Source: Magicicada septendecula
Taxonomy: Eukaryota > Arthropoda > Insecta > Hemiptera > Cicadidae
Length of the DNA stretch: 64,000 nt
Assembly (NCBI GenBank): GCA_034769895.1
Contig: CM068369.1
Span: 151,421,574-151,485,573 of the forward strand
Direction of reading: 5' to 3'
The notes beneath the pieces are model-generated. The model did no database searches and was not told the origin of the DNA. It saw nothing but the letters and a program-made list of their open reading frames with translations. Position 1 is the first letter of the stretch, and the number at the start of each line of letters is the position of its first letter. Positions 49,796-60,126 of this stretch are shown piece by piece. A program made the position numbers and the translations under genes.

Positions 49796-49928
49796 CAGAG
49801 TTTATAATTATTTAAAACGTTTTGCTGGTAAAAGTGGAAAAGGTTTATATTTGAGACCGTATAAAAAAACAGGAGGAGGTCTAAAAAAAAAAAAGAAAAG
49901 AAAAATGAAACAAAGACGACGAAAATAA
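49788..49928 (+). CDS. 46-residue basic core-type peptide
   Basis: ATG 49788 overlaps the end of the phospholipase gene. The product has 46 residues, about 40% Lys or Arg, with RFAGKSGKGLYLRPYKK, a GGG, and a terminal Lys/Arg run. It resembles the small DNA-condensing core peptides of adenoviruses (protein X/mu type) and lies directly before the protease that would process such proteins. Too short for a firm family call. Confidence 0.6.
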   Translation: MSNRVYNYLKRFAGKSGKGLYLRPYKKTGGGLKKKKKRKMKQRRRK

Positions 49929-49930
49929 TA

Positions 49931-50323
49931 AAGAGTATTCCTATACGTCCGCTTTCAATTCAAGATTTACTACTGTATGTTAAACAATTAAAGATTCCTA
50001 ATTTCAGAGGAGTGTTTATGCGTGACACATTACCGTTACACGCTGGAATTTGGCAAAATGAAACTGGAATAGTTAATTTAGATAATAGTTATGGTCATGG
50101 TACTCACTGGGTATGTTATTTTAAACGTAAAAATAAAGTTAATTATTTTGATAGTTTTGGTAATTTAAGACCACCTATCGAACTAATTAATTACTTTTAT
50201 TCATCAAATCAACGATCTATCGAAATCGTTTATAATTATACACGAAGACAAAATATGGATGCAGTCAACTGCGGTCATTTGTGTTTACAGTTTCTCAGTA
50301 ATAATGTTTTGTCTAAGCGGTAA
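49931..50323 (+). CDS. Adenain-like cysteine protease (start unclear)
   Basis: The open frame extends upstream to the core peptide region without an ATG. The first ATG (50018) lies within a conserved segment (IPNFRGVFMRDTLP). The catalytic His is in YGHGTHWVCYFK and the Cys in VNCGHLCLQFLSNN; YFDSFGNLRPP lies between. This order is that of the adenovirus/Polinton maturation proteases that cut capsid precursors. About 130 residues are visible, somewhat short, so the true N-terminus may be reached by frameshift from the A-rich region at 49880-49905 or may have been damaged. Confidence 0.8.
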   Translation, partial: KSIPIRPLSIQDLLLYVKQLKIPNFRGVFMRDTLPLHAGIWQNETGIVNLDNSYGHGTHWVCYFKRKNKVNYFDSFGNLRPPIELINYFYSSNQRSIEIVYNYTRRQNMDAVNCGHLCLQFLSNNVLSKR

Positions 50324-50984
50324 AGGATCCGTATTAACATGTGATATTTTTCCACCAATCGAGTTAAGTGATGAAAAATGGGAACTAGGATTAATTGACT
50401 TTATGACATATCATTCAATACCTAATATAGAGGAAGGAATTAACAATGTATTATATTATGGTACTGATAAGAAAATAGTATTGCCTACTGGCTCTTATGA
50501 AATTTCAGATATCGCAACGTTTATTAACGATTACTTAATTCAACATGATGAAAATGTAAAAATAATTATAAAGGCGAATAATAATACATTAAAAAGTGAA
50601 ATTTATTCTAACGTTCAAATTGATTTTAGTAAACCCGATTCGTTAGCAACCATATTAGGATTTGAAACATGTATAATAAATCCAAATAAATGGTACAGTT
50701 CAACCTTACCGATAAGTATTGTTCGAGTAGAGAGCATCCGATTGATTTGTAATTAAATTAGCGGTTCGTATAACAACGGAATTCCAGATCACATAATACA
50801 CGAATTCTATCCTAGTGTTCCGCCAGGTTTTAAAATTGTTGAAAAACCTACCAACGTGATATATTTACCAGTAAACACATCTAGGATACATAATATTGTA
50901 GTAAGACTAGAAGATCAACAAGGAAGACTGATTAATTTTCGAAACGAAATAATAACGTTACGTTTGTATTTGAGAAAACAATAA
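50304..50984 (+). pseudogene. Penton-like minor capsid protein with in-frame stop
   Basis: The ATG at 50304 (an upstream in-frame ATG lies at 50259) overlaps the protease end. The frame is open to a TAA at 50754-50756, continues in the same frame for 76 codons and ends at TAA 50982-50984. The first part has PPIELSDEKWELGLIDFMTY and LPTGSYEISDIATFINDYL. The continuation has YNNGIPDHIIHEFYPSVPPG, a proline- and aromatic-rich end common in these capsid proteins. Gene position before the major capsid gene and length (227 codons) fit the single jelly-roll penton of Polintons. One nonsense codon inactivates it unless it is read through. Confidence 0.7.
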
Positions 50985-50986
50985 TA

Positions 50987-51145
50987 ATGGGTCTTATTTT
51001 TTATTACGGAATCAATAAAACAACTGCAAATAAGCCAATTACAAGTAGTAAAGATATGAATATCGACCGGTTAACACCACAAAACCTGAAATTTCTACAG
51101 TCATTGGGATTAACAGTAATAAAGGATTATTTAAACAAAAAATGA
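50987..51145 (+). CDS. 52-residue conserved-position small ORF
   Basis: ATG 50987 starts 2 bp after the penton stop. The 52-residue frame ends in TGA overlapping the major capsid ATG (ATGA, 51142-51145). The tail NLKFLQSLGLTVIKDYL is an amphipathic helix. The tight spacing on both sides supports a real gene; function unknown. Confidence 0.6.
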   Translation: MGLIFYYGINKTTANKPITSSKDMNIDRLTPQNLKFLQSLGLTVIKDYLNKK

Positions 51146-52377
51146 ACCTTAATATTCAAAACGTAAACGCTAGCATTCTAAATATTATAGAAGATGTTGT
51201 GTATCAAGATGAATCGATAGTAGGATTAGCTTATCACACTCATCTACCGTACACCTCTACTACATTCAATAATAATGATGAAATTAGAATTCCAATTAAT
51301 CAACAAGATGTGTACACATTACCGTGTGAAAGTTACCTTCATATAAAACTAGAATACACTAATAATAATGGTATATATGATCAAACTTTAAAATTATGTT
51401 CAAATGCTTTAGCATTTTTGTTTGATGAAATTAGATACGAAATAAGTGGATCAGAAGTCGATAGAGTTAAAAATCTTGGAATAACATCAACAATTAAGAA
51501 TATGTTAACGATTAAACCATACGAAATTAACACTTTAGAAAATAGTGGATGGGCCTCAGATTTAATAAGTCATATGGCACCATCATCAAAAGATATTAGC
51601 TTCTGTATCCCATTAAAAAGGTTGTTCGGATTTGCTGAAGATTTTAAAAAGATTTTGTTAAATGTAAAGCAAGAATTAGTTTTAATTAGAGCGTCCACTG
51701 ATAATAATGCAGTAATTTTACTTGAAACAGTAAACACATACAAATTTAAAATAAAATATATATCATGGAGAATTCCGTATGTTTATGTTAACGACGTAGT
51801 AAAGGTAGATTTTCTGAAGATAGTACAAATTGATCGACCTTTATTAATGCCGTTTCGAAAATGGGAACTTTACGAGTATCCATCTGTGCCAAAAGCAAAC
51901 AAACTTACTTGGACTGTTAAAACGTCATCACAATCAGATAAACCTCGTTACGTTATTGTAGGTTTTCAGACTGACAGGAAAAATAATGTACATAAAAACC
52001 CAGCACATTTTGATCTTGCCTCATTCTATAACGTAAAGTTATATTTAAATTCAGAATACTATCCGTATGATAATTTTAATGGTGAAACGTCGATTCTACA
52101 TGAGTATTATTCATTATTTCAGTCCTCGTATTATTACAACAGTGAAAATTCGCCAATGATAAATCGTTCAAACTTTCTAACGTATACACCTTTTTGTGTA
52201 ATTGATTGTTCAAAACAAAATGAATCATTAAAAACTGGTTCAATAGACATTCGTCTGGATATTGAGACGTCAACAGACATACCGGAAAAAACTACTATCT
52301 ACTGTCTCATTTTTTATGATACAATTATGCAATATACGCCTTTATCTGGTACTGTAAGAAAAGTATTTAAAATATAA
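51142..52377 (+). CDS. Major capsid protein (double jelly-roll)
   Basis: 411 aa, intact. Features typical of Polinton major capsids include YTSTTFNNNDEIRIPINQQD near the N-terminus, ALAFLFDEIRYEISGSEVDR, KDISFCIPLKRLFGFAEDFKK, LTWTVKTSSQSDKPRYVIVG and YPYDNFNGETSILHEYY. The predicted content is nearly all beta strand, in two successive barrel-sized parts. It would form the hexon-like capsomers of an icosahedral shell. It follows the small ORF with a 4-bp overlap. No frame damage. Confidence 0.9.
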   Translation: MNLNIQNVNASILNIIEDVVYQDESIVGLAYHTHLPYTSTTFNNNDEIRIPINQQDVYTLPCESYLHIKLEYTNNNGIYDQTLKLCSNALAFLFDEIRYEISGSEVDRVKNLGITSTIKNMLTIKPYEINTLENSGWASDLISHMAPSSKDISFCIPLKRLFGFAEDFKKILLNVKQELVLIRASTDNNAVILLETVNTYKFKIKYISWRIPYVYVNDVVKVDFLKIVQIDRPLLMPFRKWELYEYPSVPKANKLTWTVKTSSQSDKPRYVIVGFQTDRKNNVHKNPAHFDLASFYNVKLYLNSEYYPYDNFNGETSILHEYYSLFQSSYYYNSENSPMINRSNFLTYTPFCVIDCSKQNESLKTGSIDIRLDIETSTDIPEKTTIYCLIFYDTIMQYTPLSGTVRKVFKI

Positions 52378-52418
52378 TTACGTTGATAAAAAGTGTATCA
52401 GTTCTGCTGTTGCACGCA

Positions 52419-52952
52419 ATGGAATACGTTATCGATTTTCAAGGTTTTCGCGATGATGGAAACAATTTCATTTTTAAAGAACTTTGTATTCAGTGTATAC
52501 AAGATAACAAATTTTCTGGTGCTAGTGATCAGTATTTGTTTTTACCACCATTTAATTACAAACATTTGTCAGAGAAGAAAAAAAACGTTAATAAATGGAT
52601 TAAAACCAATCTTGGACTTAGCTGGAAGTGCGGTCTTCAAGATTATAATGATCTAGAGTTTATATTAAATAAATATATGAACGGTAAATGTATTTATGTT
52701 AAAGGATCAGAAAAAAAAGTAGCATTAGAAAAAGAATTTAATTGTTATGTGAAAATAGTAGATATGGAAACACTCGATTGTCCATCCTTAAAAGTGTTAA
52801 AACAGCAGACTCCATATTCTATTCACTGTCCTTTCAAACATAATTTGTATTATTGTGCTTTAAATAATGTACATCATTTAACTAAGTGGATTATCGAATA
52901 CTGGAACAGTGTATTACAAATTAAAGAAATTGAAAGTGTGGGGACTGTATGA
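52419..52952 (+). CDS. Tandem paralogue 1 of an unassigned insect Polinton-associated family
   Basis: ATG 52419 gives 178 aa starting MEYVIDFQGFRDDGNNFIFK. Cys and His residues are conserved with the next gene (CPSLKVLKQQ, IHCPFKH...CALNNVHHLTKW). The opening 'IDFQGF...KEL' pattern recalls the first acidic motif of RNase H-fold exonucleases, but I cannot confirm catalytic residues. Similar proteins are common in insect genomes near transposons. A 40-bp stretch upstream of the ATG is shared with the next copy. Confidence 0.6.
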   Translation: MEYVIDFQGFRDDGNNFIFKELCIQCIQDNKFSGASDQYLFLPPFNYKHLSEKKKNVNKWIKTNLGLSWKCGLQDYNDLEFILNKYMNGKCIYVKGSEKKVALEKEFNCYVKIVDMETLDCPSLKVLKQQTPYSIHCPFKHNLYYCALNNVHHLTKWIIEYWNSVLQIKEIESVGTV

Positions 52953-53018
52953 TTTACGTAGTTGATATTTTGATCTCCTACTTACGCAAAACTTATATCA
53001 GTTCTGCTGTTGCACGCA

Positions 53019-53576
53019 ATGGAATACGTTATCGACTTTCAAAGTTTTCGCGATGATGGAAACAATTATATTATTAAAGAATTGTGTGTGCAACCTATAG
53101 TAAACGCTAAATTCGCTGGTATTTGTAATCAATACTTATTCTTACCTCCATTCGATTATAGACATTTATCAGAAAAGAAAAAAAAAGTTAATGACTGGAT
53201 TAACAATAATTATCTTGGACTTAGTTGGAATTGTGGATTAACAGAATATAGTGAACTTCCAGTAATATTAAACTCATATATATATGGAAAGTGTATTTAT
53301 ATAAAAGGACGTGAAAAAAAAATAACTTTACAAAAAGAATTGAACTGTCATGTAAAAATAGTGGATATTGAATCACTCAAGTGTCCATCTCTAAGCGTTT
53401 TGAAGAAGCAGTCTGTAAATAGTATACGTTGTCCATATGATCACTCTTCAACAAACTGTGCATTAAGTAACGTGTTTTATATTACTAAATGGATAATTCA
53501 ATATTGGAACTGTTTGTGTGATGAACATGATGAAGAAACTAAAAGAATAAATTGTTGGGACTGTATGATTGCTTAA
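53019..53576 (+). CDS. Tandem paralogue 2 of the same family
   Basis: ATG 53019 gives 185 aa, colinear with the upstream paralogue throughout. The shared segments include HLSEKKKKVNDWI, YLGLSWNCGL and YITKWIIQYWN. The duplication includes the 30 bp before the ATG (TATCAGTTCTGCTGTTGCAC), so each copy carries its own leader. Both frames are intact, suggesting selection or recent duplication. 53577-53990 is AT-rich with two copies of AACATATAATTACCATTCAT and no gene. Confidence 0.6.
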   Translation: MEYVIDFQSFRDDGNNYIIKELCVQPIVNAKFAGICNQYLFLPPFDYRHLSEKKKKVNDWINNNYLGLSWNCGLTEYSELPVILNSYIYGKCIYIKGREKKITLQKELNCHVKIVDIESLKCPSLSVLKKQSVNSIRCPYDHSSTNCALSNVFYITKWIIQYWNCLCDEHDEETKRINCWDCMIA

Positions 53577-53993
53577 CTTTTATTGTAATTATATGTAAAA
53601 TAAAAGTTTTTAAAAAAATAAAAAATTTAAAAAACATTTTCATTTTTGATTTATTACTTACTAAATACAAAGCATACATGTATAAATATAATTTTTTCTA
53701 TTACAAAAAACATATAATTACCATTCATAAACATACATACATTCTTTTACAATACAAAATTGTTGTACTACATACAAAAGATTCGATGATTTTTTATATT
53801 ACAAAAAACATATAATTACCATTCATAAACATACATACAATATGATTTTTTTATACCAGCTTTTTTTTTGTTACATATAATATAAGTTTTTTATACTAAA
53901 AAACATATACATATAATTATATAATATATACAATGTTTATTTTTATACCAGCTTTTTTTTTACTTACAAAAAACAATATGATGAAGAGGAACT

Positions 53994-54800
53994 TCAAAAG
54001 TTTTTAAATTTATTTTTTTTAACGTTTTGAATAGTCGATAAATGTTTCGCTACATTTAGAACCATTTTGTACAATTGAATATATTTCGGATCTTTTTCAG
54101 ATCCAACTAAAAACGTGGTTCTATAAGCAGCTATAGTCCATCTGTCTTTTACCTCAATTCCTTTCAAATCTTTGGTATCTATGATTTCAATCTTCAGTAG
54201 ATAACGTCCCGTTTCCCCAGGTGTTTTTAAGGTTTTTCTTGTTCCATTCGATTGGAACATTACAGATTGTTCAAACAATCTACTCTTTCTTTCACTCTTA
54301 GATTTTCTTACGGATGTAAATATTTTTTCAACTTCTCTCTCATCATCACCATCATCATTATCATCATTATCATCATCATCATCATTATGATCAATATCAA
54401 TATCAATATCGTTACCAACGTAAATATTTTTCATATTAAAATCAAGATAATTTTTTATTAAATTATTTAATATAACAAAAGTTGATTTAATTATATTTTT
54501 TTCATTAAAATTTGGAATTGTATTGATTATATTATCATAAATTTCTTCAATGTCAAATAGGTAATTATTAAGTTGAACTATTTTGTCCTGCGAATTCACA
54601 TCTAACTTAATTTCCAGAGCAATTTTTATTCGTTTTACTACCTCACTCAATCTCATATATAATGTTATAACCTCTATATTGTCAACATTAATTAATTCTG
54701 TTTTAACACTTTTCATGCACATTTCCCAACTTTGGATTGAAGTCAGACCTAAGAAGTAGAATAATTTGAATACTTCTTCTAATGACATAACGGAGTCCAT
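53994..54800 (-). CDS. Unknown 268-residue protein with acidic Asp/Asn tract
   Basis: ATG 54800, minus strand. The N-terminal half (about 1-125) is predicted helical (MSLEEVFKLFYFLGLTS and later NNLIKNYLDFNMKNI). An Asp-rich run (about 132-155) is encoded by a simple CAT/ATC repeat. The C-terminal part (about 190-268) has GETGRYLLKIEIIDTKDLKG and RWTIAAYRTTFLVG and could be a small globular domain. I do not recognise it. It opens the only leftward block of the element, together with the small ORF at 55.3 kb. Confidence 0.55.
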   Translation of the reverse strand: MDSVMSLEEVFKLFYFLGLTSIQSWEMCMKSVKTELINVDNIEVITLYMRLSEVVKRIKIALEIKLDVNSQDKIVQLNNYLFDIEEIYDNIINTIPNFNEKNIIKSTFVILNNLIKNYLDFNMKNIYVGNDIDIDIDHNDDDDDNDDNDDGDDEREVEKIFTSVRKSKSERKSRLFEQSVMFQSNGTRKTLKTPGETGRYLLKIEIIDTKDLKGIEVKDRWTIAAYRTTFLVGSEKDPKYIQLYKMVLNVAKHLSTIQNVKKNKFKNF

Positions 54801-54849
54801 GATTACTTGATAGAAGGTAAGATTGAAATGTCAAAATCTATAACATACA

Positions 54850-55135
54850 AAATAAAAATTTGTTAACTAAACAAAGACAAATTACAGATAGAGAAACGTA
54901 CAGAGCGCATTATTTGTAACTGGTAACCACGAATCCCTTGAAAAAAATATTAGTCATATACTACAAAATAATAATTTGTTAACTAATCAAAGACAAATTA
55001 CAGATAGAGAAACGTATAGAACGCATTATTTGTAACTGGTAACCACGAACCCTTGAAAAAGTATTAGTCATATACTAAACAAAGACAAATAATTTATAAC
55101 CAAGATAAGAAACGTATAGAACACATTATACCTTC
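54850..55135. repeat. ~115-bp tandem repeat, 2.5 copies
   Basis: 54850-54963 and 54964-55078 share TTGTTAACTAA, AAAGACAAATTACAGATAGAG and GTAACTGGTAACCACGAA. A third, partial copy follows. They lie between the two leftward genes. Possibly regulatory. Confidence 0.6.
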
Positions 55136-55272
55136 ACTTTACATGTTTTTGAAACATACATATTAAAACATAGAAAAGACTTATAACAAAGATAAATAAT
55201 TTTGAATAGAGTATAAAACATTATATATGTACATATGAATGAGATACTGGATCTAAACATAAAATTTTTAAA

Positions 55273-55464
55273 CTATAAATCCTTTATTAACTTTTTTATA
55301 AACGGTCTTAGAGTTGACTCTGGTCTGTCAACTATCATTTTTAATTTTACAATTTCTTCGGATGTTAACCTTTTTGTTGAAAAAAACCATTTAGAAAGAA
55401 GACGGTCCTCCTCCTGTTTTAAATGTAAGAAACGATTCCCCTGTGTTGATAATTCTTGATCCAT
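55273..55464 (-). CDS. Small 63-residue helical protein
   Basis: ATG 55464, minus strand: MDQELSTQ..., then KQEEDRLLSKWFFSTKRLTS and RPFIKKLIKDL. It is charged and helical without Cys. The overlapping plus-strand frame (55235-55459) looks less protein-like. No family recognised; support is only the open frame and its position in the leftward block. Confidence 0.4.
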   Translation of the reverse strand: MDQELSTQGNRFLHLKQEEDRLLSKWFFSTKRLTSEEIVKLKMIVDRPESTLRPFIKKLIKDL

Positions 55465-55887
55465 CAAGATAGATGATACAGACGTTAACGGTTCAAAAAA
55501 CAGCTGTAAATGTGATCTATGTAAATCAAATACGGTTTAAAAATGACATAGGAAACACTTATAACAAAGACAAATTAATTTTTTTGAATAGAATTTAGGA
55601 AAGATTTATAACAAAGATTAAATTTTGAAGAGTATAAAACTTAATTAAAAAAAAATGACATACGAAAAACACAACTCATTTACAGATAACCAAGAATCAC
55701 TGTACATGTTCTTGAAAAAAATATTTTAAAACAGTAAATTAACATAAGATAATATTGTTACCTTAATGACGATCGCAGACTGTAATAGCTGGTACGTTTC
55801 TGGATGTTGAATCATAATTTTCAATCGGTTTATATACACAGAAAATGTGTTATCAGTTTCATTGTAGTTAATACAGTTACACGTTCT

Positions 55888-56065
55888 CAATAGTAGGAGA
55901 TCAAAAGATCAAGTAAATAACTTGTTTACCGAATTCATTATCAGTTGCGTAAGTAGGAGATCAAAAGATCAAGTAAATACCGACGAGATCAAAAGGTTAC
56001 GTAAATCGAAAGATCAAAAGATCAAGTAAATAACTTGTTTACCGAATTCATTATCAGTCACGACG
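55888..56065. promoter_or_regulatory. Iterated AGTAGGAGATCAAAAGATCA repeats upstream of the polymerase
   Basis: The block AGTAGGAGATCAAAAGATCA followed by AGTAAATAACTTGTTTACCG and AATTCATTATCAGT occurs two to three times (near 55893, 55950 and 56010). An inverted copy lies at 60688-60727, beyond the polymerase gene, and a shorter inverted match at about 52965-52982. The repeats directly precede the polymerase promoter, so control of transcription or replication is plausible. Confidence 0.5.
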
Positions 56066-56102
56066 AGATCAAGAGGTTACGGCGTCATCGGTTGATTGTT
56101 AG

Positions 56103-56359
56103 TATAAATAGTCGTACAGTAAAAACAACAAGTCATAGCAAAAGATTGATTCAGCATAGGTCTCAACAAAATTGTAAGTATAATTTATCAACAGTAACTA
56201 ATAAATAAAGATTTTTAATTTTTTATTAGTATGTTGTAATCACATGTAAGCAATCACGTTGTCTGATAATAAGTAAAAATATACTCGTATAGATAACAAA
56301 AACATCCAAAATATTCTTTTACAGTAGCTAATAAACTCGTTTACAACTTTTGATTTCAG
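56103..56359 (+). promoter_or_regulatory. Polymerase promoter and 5'-UTR intron
   Basis: TATAAATA at 56103-56110 is followed about 65 bp later by the donor GTAAGTATAATT at 56174 and, before the ATG, the acceptor TTTTGATTTCAG ending at 56359. The transcript would have a short leader exon and a 186-bp intron. Inside the intron, 56302-56332 is an exact 31-base copy of a piece of the polymerase gene itself (57762-57792), ending in another acceptor-like TTTTACAG. Confidence 0.55.
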
Positions 56360-56364
56360 TTAAC

Positions 56365-59300
56365 ATGGAAAAAAATCTGCCTTTCAAAAAACGTCAGTTT
56401 ATTAGAAACGAAAATTTTAATAATAGAAACGATCCTCAATCTGGACCTTCACATGCACAAGATTCGCATGTCAGATATCAAGTGTCCGATTCATTTATTA
56501 ATACAAACGATCCTCTACCTGGGTCATCGCACGTACAGGATACAGAACCTGATCCATCGCACAGCAGACCTCAAGCGTCTGATTTTAATAGCGCAAACGA
56601 TCTTCAACCTGGACCGTCACACGATTGGTATCAAACGTCTGATTCGATAAGTTTATCACCATCATCAGCATCATCATCATCATTGTATAATAATAGAAAA
56701 ACAAGTAGATTAAGGAATACAACAATTGAAAATGAATTCATTGAAATTGAGAATGCGTTCAAAGGTAACTTAAAAACATTTTTTTATAAAAATACCAACG
56801 AACATGTTAAAGATATCTGTTTATTATTATTACATTTAGAACTAATAATAATAAATATTTTATATAATATGGTTTCGTTATATAACGCAATTAAATTTAA
56901 CATAGTAGTAGAATGCACTTACGTAAGACCTGTTTTAAATGATTATCAAGATAGATCATTTAAAACTAAAAATATTACTCTCTTCCAAAGTAGTTCACTA
57001 ACAAGTATAATACGAGATATCAATAATAATATTTGCTCTGAAGAAGAGACATATTTACAAAAAGGATCCGGATGGACTTTACATTCAATAGATGGAATTT
57101 TATTAAGAATAAATCGTTTCAAACCGTTAAAAGGCAGCTCGTACATCCCACTACCGTTACATTTAATCACAAAAAAATGTATAATTAATCCCAAAAATAA
57201 CGATTATTTATGTTTTAAATGGGCGATTCTTTGTCGTTATATAAAAAACTCACATCCAGAGCGAATTAATTTTCGATATAAGCATATCGAAAATAAATTT
57301 AATTTTAATAATATTAATTTTCCTACACCATTAAGAGATATAAAAGTTTTTGAAAAGAATAATAACATTTCTATAAATGTTTATGGTGTAGAAAAAGGTA
57401 AAATAATTTATCCACTAAAAGTGTGCGAAAATGAGCAATGTAATCATTTTGATCTTTTATTATTAAACAAAGATAACAACTATCATTATTGTTACATCAG
57501 TAATTTTAATAGATTAATAAAATCTCAATTAACAAAAAATCATGACAATATTGAAGTCTGTAAAAGCTGTCTTACCTATTTTACTGCAAAATCTAAAAAA
57601 TTAAAAGATCATAAAAGGTACTGTGGAAAATATACACCTGTTCGTGTAACAATGCCTTCTGACAATTTACAATTTCGAAATTTTCATTATCAATTTAGGG
57701 TACCAATAGTCGCGTATGCAGATTTTGAATGTATTTTGAGACCGATTAAAACGTGCTACCCACATCCAAAATATTCTTTTACAGTAGCTAATGAACTTCA
57801 TGAACCTATGAGTTTTTGTGTTTACTTTGTAATCGATGATTCAGTACCCAATTTTATTAAAAATCAATTACCATCACAACCTTACATATATAGAGGTATA
57901 AACGCTGCACATAACTTTATGTCCTATCTTATAGATATTACCAATCGACTTGGTTCATTATTAAAAGAAGTCGAACCAATACAAATGACAAAATAAGACA
58001 AGATTAAATTCAAAGCAGCAACACATTGTGAAATGTGTATGCGAAATTTTACATTACTCTACAAACCCGTCAGAGATCATTGCCATCTTACCGGTTTATA
58101 TCGTGCAGCATTATGTAACGATTGCAATCTAAAACGTCAGAATCAAAAGTTCATTCCTATTTTTATTCATGCAAGTTCTAATTATGACTCACATTTTATT
58201 ATTCGACAGTTGGGTTGCGATAACGAAAATATTTATGTTATACCAAATTCGACAGAAAAATATATTTCTTTTTCCAAAAAAACTATAAATGGCATAACTA
58301 TTAGATTTGTTGATACCTATCGCTTTTTAGATAGATCACTTTCTGAATTAAGTAACAATTTACCAAAAAATAAATTTTTTTATACAAGTAAATTTTTTTC
58401 CGATAATGACATGCAATTAGTTACACGAAAAGGTGTATATCCATACGAATATACAGATTCGTGGGATAAATTAGTAGAGTGTCAGCTTCCATCAAAAGCA
58501 TACTTTTATAGTAAATTAAATGACGAAACCGTAAGCGATGAAGATTACATTCACGCTCTTAACGTTTGGAACCACTTCAAAATCAAAAATTTAGGAGAAT
58601 ACAGCGATTTATATTTAAAAATCGATGTACTACTTTTATGTGATTGCTTTGAAAATTTTAGATCTCTTTGTGTATCGTCATACAACTTAGATTCCGCACA
58701 TTATTTCACGTTGCCAGGGTTTGCTTTTGACGCTATGCTGTATCTTACTAAAATTAAACTTGAATTACTCATTGATATCGATAAATACATTTTTTTTGAG
58801 AGCGGGGTACGTGGGGGTTTATCTGTTAATATCAAGAAGCATTCAATTGCTAACAATACATATATATCAACATATAACCCAGATAAGCCTAAAACATTTC
58901 TAACATATTTAGATGCAAATAATTTGTATGGGTGGGCAATGTGTAAATGTATACCGTATTCAAATTTTAAGTGGGTTAAAGAAACTGATAAAATAAATAT
59001 CTTAAACGTACCTGACGAATCAGAAATAGGATATGTATTAGAAGTTGATATAGAGTATCCACAAAATTTACATGATGAGGACAGAGATCTACCATTCATG
59101 CCTGTTAATAAAAGCGTAAACAATACAAAACAAACAAAATTAGTTGCTACATTAGAAAATAAAGAGAGATATATTTGTCATTATGTTAATTTAAAACAAG
59201 CTATTAATCATGGTTTAAAAGTAACGAAAATTCATAGAATATTACAATTTTCACAAAAACCATGGTTAAAGCCGTACATAAATCTAAATACTATAAAACG

Positions 59301-60126
59301 ACAAGATGCAAAAAATGAGTTTGAAAAAGACTTTTTTGAATTACTAAATAATTCCGTCTTTGGAAAGTGTATGGAAAATGTTCGGAAACAAATAAATTTA
59401 AATCTAGTATGTAATGAAAAAAAATTATTGAAACTCATATCAAAACCAACTTTCAAAGACAGAATTATTTACGATGAATCACTTTGTGCAGTATTATCAA
59501 ATAAAACATCCGTTTATCTAAACAAACCCATTTATGTAGGTTTTTCTGTTTTAGAATTAAGTAAGACTCTAATGTATGATTTTCACTATAACGTAATGAA
59601 AAAGAAATATGGAAACAATATTTCCCTTTTATATACAGATACAGATAGCTTGTTTTACGAAATAATTACAAATGATTTTTACAGAGATATGTTGGATCCT
59701 GATTTAAAAACGTATTTTGATACTAGTGAATTTTCATCAGATCATATGTGCTACTCATTAACAAATAAAAAAGTTTTAGGTAAATTTAAAGACGAATGTA
59801 AAAGTATTCCAATTAAAGAATTTATTGGTTTACGTTCAAAATTATATACTTTTACAACGAACGAAAACAAAATCACAAAAAAAGCAAAAGGTATAAAAAA
59901 ATGCGTAATTAAAAAAAACATTGAATTTAGTGATTTTAAAAAATGTCTTTTTAATTCATTATCAGATGAACAAAAACATAGAATGATGACAATATTTAGA
60001 TCGAAAAGTCACATCGTTAAAACTGTAACTATTAATAAATTTGCATTGAGTAACACAGATGATAAAAGAGTAATATGTGAAAACGGTATAAATACATTGC
60101 CGTATGGTCATTACTCCTTACAATAA
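56365..60126 (+). pseudogene. polB: Protein-primed type family B DNA polymerase with one in-frame stop
   Basis: From ATG 56365 there are 1253 codons in one frame, interrupted once by TAA at 57994-57996. After a low-complexity Pro/Ser/Gln-rich N-terminus there are Maverick-specific domains with zinc-type Cys clusters (CKSCLTYFTAKSKKLKDHK...YCGK; later CEMC, DHCHLTG and LCNDC). Exonuclease motifs: ADFECIL (Exo I, about residue 452), SSNYDSHFI (Exo II) and YLKIDVLLL (Exo III). Polymerase motifs: LDANNLYGWAM (A), LLNNSVFGK (B) and YTDTDS (C, about 1089). This enzyme copies the element and its virion genome. All motifs after the stop are intact, so the break looks recent. Near-identical motif order occurs in the remnant at 13.6 kb. 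Confidence 0.92.

Noticed and set aside
54252-54461. 69-residue poly-Ile frame on the plus strand
   Set aside because: Shadow of the Asp-rich tract of the minus-strand gene.
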